DNA from: Thermoleophilia bacterium
GTDB taxonomy: Bacteria > Actinomycetota > Thermoleophilia > Gaiellales > Gaiellaceae
NCBI GenBank assembly: GCA_023382435.1
Contig: JAHDVS010000032.1
Coordinates: 1-32,920, forward strand
Reading direction: 5' to 3'
DNA length: 32,920 nucleotides
A program made the translations under genes and the position numbers. Under the pieces are notes generated by a model. The model was not told where the DNA came from, did no database searches, and worked only from the letters and a program-made list of their open reading frames with translations. Positions 7,539 through 15,080 of this stretch are shown piece after piece. Within the stretch, counting starts at the first letter, position 1. Each line of letters starts with the position of its first letter.

Positions 7539-8672
7539 TCAGCCCGCCCAGGCGCCGCGCTGCACGTACGCGGTGCCCTCGGCGAGGCGGCGGGCGGTGC
7601 GGGCGTAGGCGGCCTGCTCGACTTCCCAGCCGCCCGCCGTCTCGCGCACGCGCGTCCAGATCGGCAGCACGCCGCTCGGGTGGCCGATCGCGATCGGCTC
7701 GCCGGCCGCCGGCAGCGCGGCCGCCGCCGCCACGACCGTGCCCGGGAGCAGCGCGGCGACCGCGGTCGTGACTCCGACCGTGCCGGGGTAGGCCTTGTGG
7801 GGCGACGGGGGGCGGCCGCCGACGACGCGGGCGACCAGGCTCAGGTTCGCTGCGGCGACGGGAGAGCCGTCGAGCGCCGCGTAGGGCGCGGGCGGAGCGA
7901 CCGCGACCGGCACCGGCACGAGCGAGCCCTCCGGGAGCCCGATCCGCCGCGCGGCGGCGTCCTTGACCGCATCGAACGCCCTGAGCGTCTCCGGCACCAG
8001 CTCGGCCGGCAGCTCCGTGCCGCGTAGCCCGAGCGCGCCCGCCGCGAAGAACACAGACAGGTTGCCGATGTCGACGATGCTCGCCGTGATCTGTCCGATG
8101 CCGGGCACGTCGAGCGTGTCCGTCGCCGAGCCGGACGGGAGGAGCGACCCGGTCGCGCCGCCGACGGTCGGGGCGTAGTCGAGCAGGATCGGCGCGCCCG
8201 TCCCCGGGACGCCGTCGATGGCGAGGTCGCCCTCGACCGCCGGCTCGCCCTCCTCGAGCGGCACCTCGGCCACGAACACCGAGTGCGTGTTCGTGTTGTG
8301 GATCCTGACCGAGACGCTGTCGCCGTCCGGGCGCACGAAGCCCTCCTCGATCGCGAACACGCCCACAGCCGCCGAGCAGTTGCCGCAGTTGATGGCGTAG
8401 CTCACGTGCGGCTCGGAGACCGAGACCTGGGCGAACGTGTAGTCGACGTCAGCGTCCCCACGCGTGGGTGGCCCGATGATCGCGAGCTTGCTCGTCAGGA
8501 TGTCGGCGCCGCCGAGCCCGTCGATCTGCCGCGGGTCCGGGCTGCCGAACAGGGCGAGGATCACCCGGTCACGCGCCTCCGGCTCCGCCGGGAGGTCGCT
8601 CTCGCGCAGGAAGACGGCCTTGCTCGTCCCCCCGCGCATGAGCACGAAGCGGATCGGGACCTGCCGTGCCAC
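7539..8672 (-). CDS. PrpF-like isomerase (PrpF / methylitaconate isomerase / 4-oxalomesaconate tautomerase family)
   Basis: A 377-residue protein of the PrpF family, which shifts a double bond in unsaturated di- and tricarboxylates. It begins MARQVPIRFVLMRGGTSKA, followed by GSPDPRQIDGLGGADILTSK, and has the cysteine segment NCGNCSAAVGVFA of the first half. The HPSGVLPIWTRV stretch marks the C-terminal half. Known members include PrpF (methylaconitate isomerase working with AcnD), Mii of nicotinate fermentation and a gallate-pathway tautomerase. The LeuCD-like hydro-lyase in the same island would suit such a partner. The start is GTG, 7 bp after the thiolase stop, so it is the last gene of the DUF35-thiolase-PrpF unit. 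Confidence 0.88.
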   Translation of the reverse strand: MARQVPIRFVLMRGGTSKAVFLRESDLPAEPEARDRVILALFGSPDPRQIDGLGGADILTSKLAIIGPPTRGDADVDYTFAQVSVSEPHVSYAINCGNCSAAVGVFAIEEGFVRPDGDSVSVRIHNTNTHSVFVAEVPLEEGEPAVEGDLAIDGVPGTGAPILLDYAPTVGGATGSLLPSGSATDTLDVPGIGQITASIVDIGNLSVFFAAGALGLRGTELPAELVPETLRAFDAVKDAAARRIGLPEGSLVPVPVAVAPPAPYAALDGSPVAAANLSLVARVVGGRPPSPHKAYPGTVGVTTAVAALLPGTVVAAAAALPAAGEPIAIGHPSGVLPIWTRVRETAGGWEVEQAAYARTARRLAEGTAYVQRGAWAG

Positions 8673-8679
8673 GCTGCCC

Positions 8680-9819
8680 CTACCGGACGAGGATCTGGAC
8701 GGTGCAGGCCGCGCCCTCGACCCCGGCGGCCTTGCCGCCGCGGCAGTGGGCGAGCCCGACCTTCGCGCCCTCGATCTGGCGGTCGCCCGCCTCGCCGCGG
8801 AGCTGGCGCACGATCTCGACCACCTGCGCCACGCCGGTCGCGCCGAGCGGGTGACCCTTGCCGAGCAGCCCGCCGCTCGGGTTCACCGGCAGCCGGCCGC
8901 CGAGCGACGCCTCGCCGCGCTCGACCGCGTGCAGGTAGCCGCCGCGCGGAAACAGCTCGCAACCCTCGACCCGGAGCGCCTCCGCGATCGAGAAGCAGTC
9001 GTGCACCTCGGCGAGGCTCACGTCCCCCGGGCCGACCCCCGCCCGCTCGTAGGCGTCGCGGGCGGCCGCGTTCGTGAGCGGCTCGAACGTCATCGAGACG
9101 GGCTCCGGATCGACGGTCCCCGTACGCAGCGAGGAGGCGGCGAGCCGCACCCCGCGCCCGTTCAGCCGCCGCGCCGCCGCCGCGCTGCAGAGGATCGCCG
9201 CGGCGCCGCCGTCCGTCACCGGCGAGCAGTCGAGCTTGCCGAGCGGCTCTGCGATCGGGCGGGCCCCGAGCACCTGCTCGACCGTGACCGCTTCCTGGAA
9301 CTGCGCCATCGGGTTGCGCGCCGCGTTCGCCTTGTTCTTGACCGGGATCAGCGCGAGCTGCCGGCGCGTCACCCCGTAGTCCTCGAAGTAGCGGGTCGCC
9401 CGCATCGCGTAGATGCCGGGCATCGTCAGCCCGACCGTGGCCTCGACGTCGTCCGGGTCCGGCGTGAGCGCGCCCTGGAAGCGGGAGGTGAGATGCTCGA
9501 CGCCGAGCGCGAGCACGACGTCGTGCTCGCCGGCGCGGATCGAGAGCGCCGCTTCCCGGATCGAGACCGCGCCGCTCGAGCAGACGTTCTCGACGTTCGT
9601 GAGCGGGATCCCGGCGAGGCCGATGTGCGCGAGCACCCGCTGGCCCATCGCCATCCCCTGGAAGACGTGGCCGCAGTAGGCGCCCTCGATCTGCCTGGGC
9701 TCGATCCCCGCGTCGCGGATCGCTTCGAGCGCCGCCTCCGCGCCGAGGTCGGTCGCGTCGCGGTCCGGGTGCTTGCCGAACCGTGTCATCCCGACGCCGA
9801 GCACGTAGACGTCGCTCAC
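8680..9819 (-). CDS. Thiolase family acetyl-CoA acetyltransferase (SCP2-thiolase-like)
   Basis: A 379-residue thiolase-fold enzyme expected to cleave or form a 3-ketoacyl-CoA. The nucleophilic cysteine is C80 in ENVCSSGAVS, and GKGHPLGATGVAQ near the C-terminus gives the conserved histidine region. This subgroup, with an EVHDCFSIAEA stretch, usually works with a DUF35 protein, and one is encoded directly upstream. The GTG at 9819 overlaps the DUF35 stop by four bases (GTGA), indicating translational coupling. Likely role: the last CoA-dependent cleavage of the island's pathway, with substrate unknown. Confidence 0.9.
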   Translation of the reverse strand: MSDVYVLGVGMTRFGKHPDRDATDLGAEAALEAIRDAGIEPRQIEGAYCGHVFQGMAMGQRVLAHIGLAGIPLTNVENVCSSGAVSIREAALSIRAGEHDVVLALGVEHLTSRFQGALTPDPDDVEATVGLTMPGIYAMRATRYFEDYGVTRRQLALIPVKNKANAARNPMAQFQEAVTVEQVLGARPIAEPLGKLDCSPVTDGGAAAILCSAAAARRLNGRGVRLAASSLRTGTVDPEPVSMTFEPLTNAAARDAYERAGVGPGDVSLAEVHDCFSIAEALRVEGCELFPRGGYLHAVERGEASLGGRLPVNPSGGLLGKGHPLGATGVAQVVEIVRQLRGEAGDRQIEGAKVGLAHCRGGKAAGVEGAACTVQILVR

Positions 9820-10169
9820 GAGCCCTCCCCCACCGGGCGGAAGCGGAAGCCGAGCTGCTCGTCGGGCTCGAGCTCGACCTCCATCCCGATCCGGGCCTCG
9901 CCCGCGAGCTGGCCGAGCACGCGCACGCCCTCGGGCAGGTCGACATAGACGAGCGTGTACGGCGTCTCGAACGCCGGCGCCGACTGGTGCACGACCGTGT
10001 GGGTGTAGACCGTCCCGCGCGCCGACAGGGGTGCCTCCTCGAGCTTGCCGAGGCAGCGGGAGCAGACCTGGCGGGGCGGGAAGAACGCCGCCCCGCAGGC
10101 CGGGCAACGGCTGCCGGTCAGCAGCGCTGCGACGCCCGCGGCGGGCGCAGGCTCCCCTGCGGTGGTCAC
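9816..10169 (-). CDS. DUF35 / OB-fold zinc-ribbon protein, thiolase partner
   Basis: A 117-residue protein with an N-terminal rubredoxin-like zinc ribbon (C22, C25, C36, C39) and a C-terminal OB-fold (about residues 48-112). These are the two halves of the DUF35 family. Such proteins bind acyl-CoA enzymes, typically SCP2-type thiolases or hydratases, and are needed for their activity or substrate channelling. It overlaps the thiolase gene by four bases, which supports a complex. The start is GTG with no strong ribosome site. It is the first gene of its unit and faces the CoA-transferase gene across 135 bp. Confidence 0.9.
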   Translation of the reverse strand: MTTAGEPAPAAGVAALLTGSRCPACGAAFFPPRQVCSRCLGKLEEAPLSARGTVYTHTVVHQSAPAFETPYTLVYVDLPEGVRVLGQLAGEARIGMEVELEPDEQLGFRFRPVGEGS

Positions 10170-10215
10170 GCCGTAAGGCTCGCGCAGGCTGACCGCCGGG
10201 TCAACCCGTTCGCTT

Positions 10216-10255
10216 CATCATTCCCCGTGATGCATTCGCGCCAGGGCGAATGATG
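10216..10255. promoter_or_regulatory. Nested inverted repeats in the divergent DUF35 / CoA-transferase promoter region
   Basis: Outer arms CATCATTC (10216-10223) and GAATGATG (10248-10255) are perfect. An inner pair, CATTCGC (10233-10239) and GCGAATG (10246-10252), shares the right arm. The site is about 47 bp before the DUF35 start, which is a good place for an operator or activator site. Which regulator binds is unknown. Confidence 0.45.
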
Positions 10256-10297
10256 CGGCCGCCCGGTTGTCCCGCGCGGGACGTGCCGCGAGACTTC

Positions 10298-10311
10298 TGA
10301 CCAGATGGTCA
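10298..10311. promoter_or_regulatory. Inverted repeat over the CoA-transferase start codon, candidate operator
   Basis: TGACCA and TGGTCA form perfect arms around GA, and the gene's ATG lies inside the right half. No ribosome site precedes this ATG, so the transcript may be leaderless. A repressor here would then cover the transcription start. It resembles the repeat at 6479-6496. Confidence 0.4.
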
Positions 10312-11534
10312 AACAGCTCGGATCGGCACTCGAGGGCGTTCGCGTGCTCGACCTCTCACAGGGGGCGGCGGGCCCGACCTGCGCAATGCTGCTCGGCGAC
10401 CTCGGGGCGGAGGTCGTCAAGGTCGAGCCGCCCGGCGGCGAATGGGGGCGAGGGCTCGGGCCCCCATTCGTCGGTGGGGTCGCCGCGGCGTTCCTGGGCA
10501 TGAACCGCAACAAGCGCAGCCTCGTCGTCGATCTCAAGCAGGAGGCCGGCCGCGACGTCGTGCTACGTCTCGCCGACAGAAGCGACGTCTGCCTGGAGAG
10601 CTTCCGCCCGGGCGTCGCCGATCGCCTCGGGATCGGCTACCAGGCCCTGGCGGAGCGCAACCCCCGGCTCGTCTACTCGGCCGTGTCCGCATTCGGCCAG
10701 GCGGGCCCGTGGCGCGACCTCCCAGGCGTCGATGGCGTCGTCCAGGCGGTCAGCGGGATCATGAGCGTCACCGGCTCGGCGGACGGGCCGCCGGTCAAGG
10801 TCGGTGTCCCCGCGGCGGACATGACCGGCGCTTTCTTCGCCGTCCAGGCGATCCTCGCCGCGCTCCTCGCCCGCGAGCGCACCGGCGTCGGCCAGCGCGC
10901 CGACGTCTCGCTCCTGCGCTCGCTGCTCGCGTTCCAGGTCGTGCCGCTCTCGATGTTCATGGCGAGCGGCGAGCCGCCCGGGCGCCAGGGGAGCGCGGCC
11001 CCCTACGCCGCCCCCAACGAGGCCTACCCGACCGCCGACGGTCACGTGATGGTCGCCGCCTACACGCCGGAGCGCTGGCCGTGCCTCTGCGAGGCGCTCG
11101 GCCGTCCCGCGCTCGCGGACGACCCGCGCTTCGACACGAACGAGAAGCGCGTCACCGGGCGGGCCGCCCTGCGCGCCGAGCTCGAGCCGCTCTTCGCCGC
11201 CCGCACGACCGCCGCCTGGGTCGAGACCTTGCGGGCCGCGGATGTTCTCTGCGCCCCCTTGCTCGACTACCCGGGCGTGCTCGCCGAGGAGCAGGTCGCC
11301 GAGGCGGGCGCGCTCTGCACCACCATCCACCCCGAGCTCGGGCCGCTGCCCGGGATTGCGAGCCCGCTCGAACTGTCGGCCACGCCGGCCCGGCCCCAGC
11401 GCCCGCCGCCGCACCGGCCGGGCGAGCACTCGGCCGAGCTGCTCGCGGAGCTCGGCTACGCAAGCGACGAGATCGACGCCCTGCTCGCCGCCGGCGCCGT
11501 CCAGGACGCCGGTCGCACGGTGGCGGCGGCCTGA
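10305..11534 (+). CDS. CaiB/BaiF (class III) CoA-transferase
   Basis: Moves CoA from a donor thioester to a carboxylic acid, and is the likely activation step of the island. The 409 residues show the family order: [14 protein letters not shown] near the N-terminus, [28 protein letters not shown], then D172 in [13 protein letters not shown]172 is the expected catalytic aspartate by alignment with the family. Length is typical. It is the first of six plus-strand genes with gaps of 17, 16, 2, about 190 and 31 bp. The substrate cannot be told from sequence. Confidence 0.93.
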   Translation: MVKQLGSALEGVRVLDLSQGAAGPTCAMLLGDLGAEVVKVEPPGGEWGRGLGPPFVGGVAAAFLGMNRNKRSLVVDLKQEAGRDVVLRLADRSDVCLESFRPGVADRLGIGYQALAERNPRLVYSAVSAFGQAGPWRDLPGVDGVVQAVSGIMSVTGSADGPPVKVGVPAADMTGAFFAVQAILAALLARERTGVGQRADVSLLRSLLAFQVVPLSMFMASGEPPGRQGSAAPYAAPNEAYPTADGHVMVAAYTPERWPCLCEALGRPALADDPRFDTNEKRVTGRAALRAELEPLFAARTTAAWVETLRAADVLCAPLLDYPGVLAEEQVAEAGALCTTIHPELGPLPGIASPLELSATPARPQRPPPHRPGEHSAELLAELGYASDEIDALLAAGAVQDAGRTVAAA

Positions 11535-11551
11535 AGGAGGATGGCGAGACC

Positions 11552-12337
11552 ATGGAGCAACCGATCCTGTGGACGACCGAGGGCGCCGTCGGCGTCGCGA
11601 CCCTGAACCGGCCCGAGGCGCTGAACGCGATCACGGTCGGGATGCTCGAGGAGCTCGAACGCGCCCTCGACACGGCCGAGGGCGACGCCGGCATCCGCGC
11701 CGTCGTGCTCGCCGCGAGCGGCGAGAAGGCGTTCTGCGTCGGCGCCGACCTCAAGGCCCGCGCGCAGGAGTACGACGACGGCTCGGGGATCGACCCGCTC
11801 GCGGCGGCCGTGCACCGCGTCTTCCGCCGCCTCGAGCGCCTCGAGCGGCCGACGATCGCGGCGATCCACGGCTACTGCCTCGGCGGCGGGCTCGAGCTCG
11901 CGCTCACGTGCGACCTGCGCGTCGCCGCCAACAGCGCCCAGTTCGGGCTGCCGGAGGCACGGGTCGGGAGCATGCCCGGGGCGGGCGGGACGCAGCGGCT
12001 GACCCGCCTCGTCGGCCCGTCGCGGGCGAAGGAACTGATGTTCACGTGCGAGCGGATCGACGCGGCCGAGGCGCTGCGCCTCGGGCTTGCAAATAGGGTC
12101 GTCCCGGCCGCCTCGCTGCTCGCGGAGGCGACGGCGCTCGCCGGCTCGATCGCCGAGAAGGCGCCGCTCTCGCTGCGCAAGATCAAGGAGTCGGTCGACC
12201 GCGCCCTCGACAGCCCGCTCGACGAGGGGCTCGAGTTCGAGCGCTCCTGCCACGCGTTCCTCCGCGACACCGAGGATCGCCAGGAGGGAATCAGGGCGTT
12301 CGTGGAGAAGCGCGCGCCCGTCTTCGTCGGGCGCTGA
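11552..12337 (+). CDS. Enoyl-CoA hydratase (crotonase family)
   Basis: A 261-residue crotonase-fold enzyme. Both catalytic glutamates of true hydratases are present: E115 in GGGLELAL and E135 in FGLPEARVG. The oxyanion-hole segments AFCVGADLK and HGYCLGGG are also present, and PGAGGTQRL follows. It should add water to a 2-enoyl-CoA made downstream of the CoA-transferase. The ATG at 11552 is preceded by GGAGG with an 11-base gap. Another ATG at 11541 is out of frame. Confidence 0.94.
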   Translation: MEQPILWTTEGAVGVATLNRPEALNAITVGMLEELERALDTAEGDAGIRAVVLAASGEKAFCVGADLKARAQEYDDGSGIDPLAAAVHRVFRRLERLERPTIAAIHGYCLGGGLELALTCDLRVAANSAQFGLPEARVGSMPGAGGTQRLTRLVGPSRAKELMFTCERIDAAEALRLGLANRVVPAASLLAEATALAGSIAEKAPLSLRKIKESVDRALDSPLDEGLEFERSCHAFLRDTEDRQEGIRAFVEKRAPVFVGR

Positions 12338-12353
12338 GAAAGGAGCGGAGCGG

Positions 12354-13106
12354 ATGCAGGTGCAAGACCGGGTTGCCGTCGTCACGGGCTCGGGGCAGGG
12401 GATCGGCGCGGCGATCGCGGCGCTCCTCGCTGCCCGTGGCGCGAAGGTCGCCGTCAACGACGTGGCAGCGGAGCGCGCGGAGGCAGTCGCCGCCGAGCTC
12501 GCCGCGGTGGGGGGGACGGCGATCGGCGTCGCAGCGGACGTCGGCACCGCCGCCGGCGCCGAGGCCCTGATCGGGCGGGCGGCCGAGGAGTGGGGCCGGG
12601 TCGAGATCCTCGTCAACAACGCGGGCATTGCCCGCGACGCGTGGCTGACGAAGATGAGCGAGGAGGACTGGGACGAGACGCTGCGCGTGAACCTGAAGTC
12701 GCAGTTTCTCTGCTGCCGCGAGGCCGCCCGGCACATGCAGGAGCAGCGCTTCGGCCGGATCGTCAACATTGCCTCGCGGGCGTGGCTCGGCAACCCAGGC
12801 CAGGTCAGCTACTCGGCCTCCAAGGGCGGCGTCGTCAGTCTCACCCGCACGCTCGCGCTCGAGCTCGCTCGCTTCGAGATCACGGTCAACTGCGTCGCGC
12901 CCGCGCTCGTCGACACGCCGCTCTTCCGACAGCTCAAGGACGAGATCCAGGAGCGCCTGATCAAGACCGTGCCGCTGAAGCGAATCGGCACGCCCGAGGA
13001 CATCGCCCAGGCCGTGCTCTCGTTCGCCTGCGACGAGGCCTCCTACGTGACCGGTCAGGTCCTGTACGTCTGCGGCGGCCGCAGTCTCCAGAGCCCGGCG
13101 ATGTAG
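12354..13106 (+). CDS. Short-chain dehydrogenase/reductase (FabG / 3-hydroxyacyl-CoA dehydrogenase type)
   Basis: A 250-residue classical SDR with the cofactor motif TGSGQGIG (residues 11-18), NNAG and the catalytic Y153/K157 in YSASK. An aspartate at the end of strand 2 (VAVNDV) suggests NAD rather than NADP. After the hydratase it would oxidise a 3-hydroxyacyl-CoA to the keto form for the thiolase. The ATG has AAAGGAG 8 bases upstream. It is followed after only 2 bp by the LeuC-like gene. Confidence 0.93.
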   Translation: MQVQDRVAVVTGSGQGIGAAIAALLAARGAKVAVNDVAAERAEAVAAELAAVGGTAIGVAADVGTAAGAEALIGRAAEEWGRVEILVNNAGIARDAWLTKMSEEDWDETLRVNLKSQFLCCREAARHMQEQRFGRIVNIASRAWLGNPGQVSYSASKGGVVSLTRTLALELARFEITVNCVAPALVDTPLFRQLKDEIQERLIKTVPLKRIGTPEDIAQAVLSFACDEASYVTGQVLYVCGGRSLQSPAM

Positions 13107-13108
13107 CG

Positions 13109-14377
13109 ATGGGCCTGACGCTCGCGGAGAAGGTGCTTGCGCGCGCCTCCGGGCGCGACGAGGTGCGGCCGGGCGAGTTCGTCGTCGCCTCGATCGATCT
13201 CGCGCTCGTGCACGACATCTTTGCCGCGGACGTGTTCCGCCACCTCGTCGAGCTCGGCGTCGAGGAGCTGTTCGACCCCGACCGCGTAGTCATCGTGCTC
13301 GACCACCTCGTGCCGGCCCCGTCCGAGGCCGCCGCGGCCGCCCATCGCACGATCCGCGAGCACGTCGAGCGCTTCGGGATCTCCTCCTTCTACGACGCCG
13401 GGGCCGGGATCTGCCACCAGCTCCTGCCCGAGCGCGGCCACATCACCCCGGGCGCGCTCGTGGTCGGCACCGACTCGCACACGACCACGCACGGCGCGCT
13501 CGCAGCGGCCGGCACCGGGATCGGCACCTCCGAGATGGTGTACGCGCTCGCGACCGGGAAGCTCTGGTTCCGGGTGCCGCCGACGATCCGCTTCGAGCTG
13601 ACCGGGGCGCTCGCACCGATGGTGGCCTGGAAGGACGTGATCCTCGCGCTCGCCGGGCGCCACGGCGACGACGTCGCCCAGTACAAGGCGGTCGAGCTCG
13701 GCGGGCCGGCCGCGAGCTCGGCGAGCATCGCGAGCCGCCTCACCGTCTGCAACATGGCGGTCGAGATCGGCGCCAAGTTCGGCTTCTTCGCCGCGGACGA
13801 GGCGGCCCTCGCCTACCTGGCCGAGCGGGGCCACGAGGGGCTCGAGCCGTTCGGCCCCGACCCGGACGCCGAGTACGAGGCCGTGCACGGGTTCGACCTC
13901 TCGTCGCTCGAGCCGCAGGTCGCGCTCCCCTCCGCGGTCGACAACGTCGAGCCGATCGGGCAGGTCGAGGGCACGCGGATCGACCAGGCCTTCATCGGCT
14001 CCTGCACGAACGGCCGCCTCGAGGACCTCGAGGCGGCGGCCGCGATCCTGCGCGGGCGGCAGGTCCACCCGGGCGTGCGGCTGCTCGTCGCCCCGGCCTC
14101 CCGCGCGGTCTTCCAGGCCGCCGTGCGCTCGGGGGCGATCCAGGCGCTCGCCGACGCCGGCGCCTCCGTGCTCCCGCCCGGCTGCGGGCCCTGCTTCGGC
14201 GGCCACGGCGGCCTGCTCGGACCGGGTGAGCGCTGCATCGGCACCCACAACCGCAACTTCGTCGGGCGGATGGGGAGCGCCCGGGCGGAGATCTTCCTCG
14301 CCTCTCCGCAGACCGTCGCGGCCTCCGCGCTCGCGGGCGCGATCGCCGACCCGAGGAAGGTCGGCGGGCGTGGCTAG
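13109..14377 (+). CDS. LeuC-like large subunit of an aconitase-superfamily hydro-lyase
   Basis: A 422-residue protein of the 3-isopropylmalate dehydratase / homoaconitase / dimethylmalate dehydratase large-subunit family. The 4Fe-4S ligands C299 (GSCTNGR), C359 and C362 (GCGPC) are all present, as is the substrate and histidine region VVGTDSHTTTHGAL. It isomerises or hydrates a hydroxydicarboxylate together with the LeuD-like subunit. The length fits the shorter archaeal-type LeuC. The setting among CoA-ester enzymes and a PrpF-like isomerase, without leuB, argues for catabolism rather than leucine synthesis. Its TAG stop lies at the edge of a 182-bp palindromic element that separates it from leuD. 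Confidence 0.92.
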   Translation: MGLTLAEKVLARASGRDEVRPGEFVVASIDLALVHDIFAADVFRHLVELGVEELFDPDRVVIVLDHLVPAPSEAAAAAHRTIREHVERFGISSFYDAGAGICHQLLPERGHITPGALVVGTDSHTTTHGALAAAGTGIGTSEMVYALATGKLWFRVPPTIRFELTGALAPMVAWKDVILALAGRHGDDVAQYKAVELGGPAASSASIASRLTVCNMAVEIGAKFGFFAADEAALAYLAERGHEGLEPFGPDPDAEYEAVHGFDLSSLEPQVALPSAVDNVEPIGQVEGTRIDQAFIGSCTNGRLEDLEAAAAILRGRQVHPGVRLLVAPASRAVFQAAVRSGAIQALADAGASVLPPGCGPCFGGHGGLLGPGERCIGTHNRNFVGRMGSARAEIFLASPQTVAASALAGAIADPRKVGGRG

Positions 14378-14554
14378 CGCGGCGTCTCACCGCGTTGCGC
14401 TGGAGACGCGGGGGAGGTGTAGGGGCGGGACCTGTCCCGCCCGAGACGATGCGGGCAGCGGGAAACGGGGCGGGTTGCGGGCCGGACAGGTCCGGCCCCT
14501 ACGCCGTCGCAGCCGATCGCGGCCGGCGCTTTGCGGTGGAACGGTATGAGAGGC
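14373..14554. repeat. 182-bp palindromic element between leuC-like and leuD-like genes (copy 1)
   Basis: The element matches the reverse complement of 22727-22907 end to end, at roughly 90 percent identity and almost without gaps by eye. It opens with GCTAGCGCGGCG, which includes the leuC-like stop codon, and ends near GGTATGAGAGGC. Each half contains a hairpin built on TAGGGGC(G/C)GGACCTGTCC (14420-14441 and, inverted, 14480-14501). The outer ends also resemble each other inverted, so the whole is one long imperfect palindrome, like a MITE or BIME. No protein is encoded in it. Confidence 0.85.
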
Positions 14555-14566
14555 GGCACTGACGCC

Positions 14567-15049
14567 GTGATCGCCGGTCGCGTCTGGCGCTTCGGCGACG
14601 ACGTCTCGACCGACCTGCTCTCCCCCGGCGAGTACGCGATCGCGCCGCTCGAGGTGCGAAAGCAGCACTGCCTCGAGTCGCTCAACCCGGTATTTCCGCG
14701 CGCGGCCAGTGCCGGCGACCTCGTCGTGGCCGGCAGCAACTTCGGCTGCGGCTCGAGTCGCGAGACCGCCCCGGAGAACCTGAAGGCGCTCGGGATAGCG
14801 TGCGTCGTCGCCGACTCGTTCGCCCGGATCTTCCTGCGCAACGCCGTCGCGATCGGCCTGCCCGTGCTCTCCTGCCCGGGCGCGTCGGCGGCGTTCGCCG
14901 ACGGGGACACGGCCGAGGTCGACCTCGGCGAGGGCACGCTCCGCCACGCCGGCACCGGCGTCGTGCTCCGCGGCGAGCCGCTGCCGCCCGAGATGCGCGA
15001 GATCCTCGCCGCCGGCGGGATCCTGGTCGTCCTGCGCGCGGGCGGCTGA
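14567..15049 (+). CDS. LeuD-like small subunit of an aconitase-superfamily hydro-lyase
   Basis: A 160-residue partner of the LeuC-like protein. The family signature GRVWRFGDDVSTD opens the protein and GSNFGCGSSRE holds the conserved swivelling-domain site. After STD the sequence reads LLSPGEYAIAPLEV instead of the IIPARYL usual in LeuD. This is the loop that contacts the substrate side chain in the family, so a different substrate is likely. The GTG at 14567 gives the usual N-terminal length. An ATG at 14546 and a TTG at 14531 are in-frame alternatives but fall inside the palindromic element. Confidence 0.88.
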   Translation: MIAGRVWRFGDDVSTDLLSPGEYAIAPLEVRKQHCLESLNPVFPRAASAGDLVVAGSNFGCGSSRETAPENLKALGIACVVADSFARIFLRNAVAIGLPVLSCPGASAAFADGDTAEVDLGEGTLRHAGTGVVLRGEPLPPEMREILAAGGILVVLRAGG

Positions 15050-15080
15050 CACGGCGCCCCCGGCGTGATTCGATAGGCGC

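Noticed and set aside
13109-15049. Leucine biosynthesis leuCD operon
   Set aside because: leuB is absent, the condensing enzyme lacks the regulatory domain, and the genes sit among CoA-ester catabolic enzymes. The family call is kept but not the pathway.
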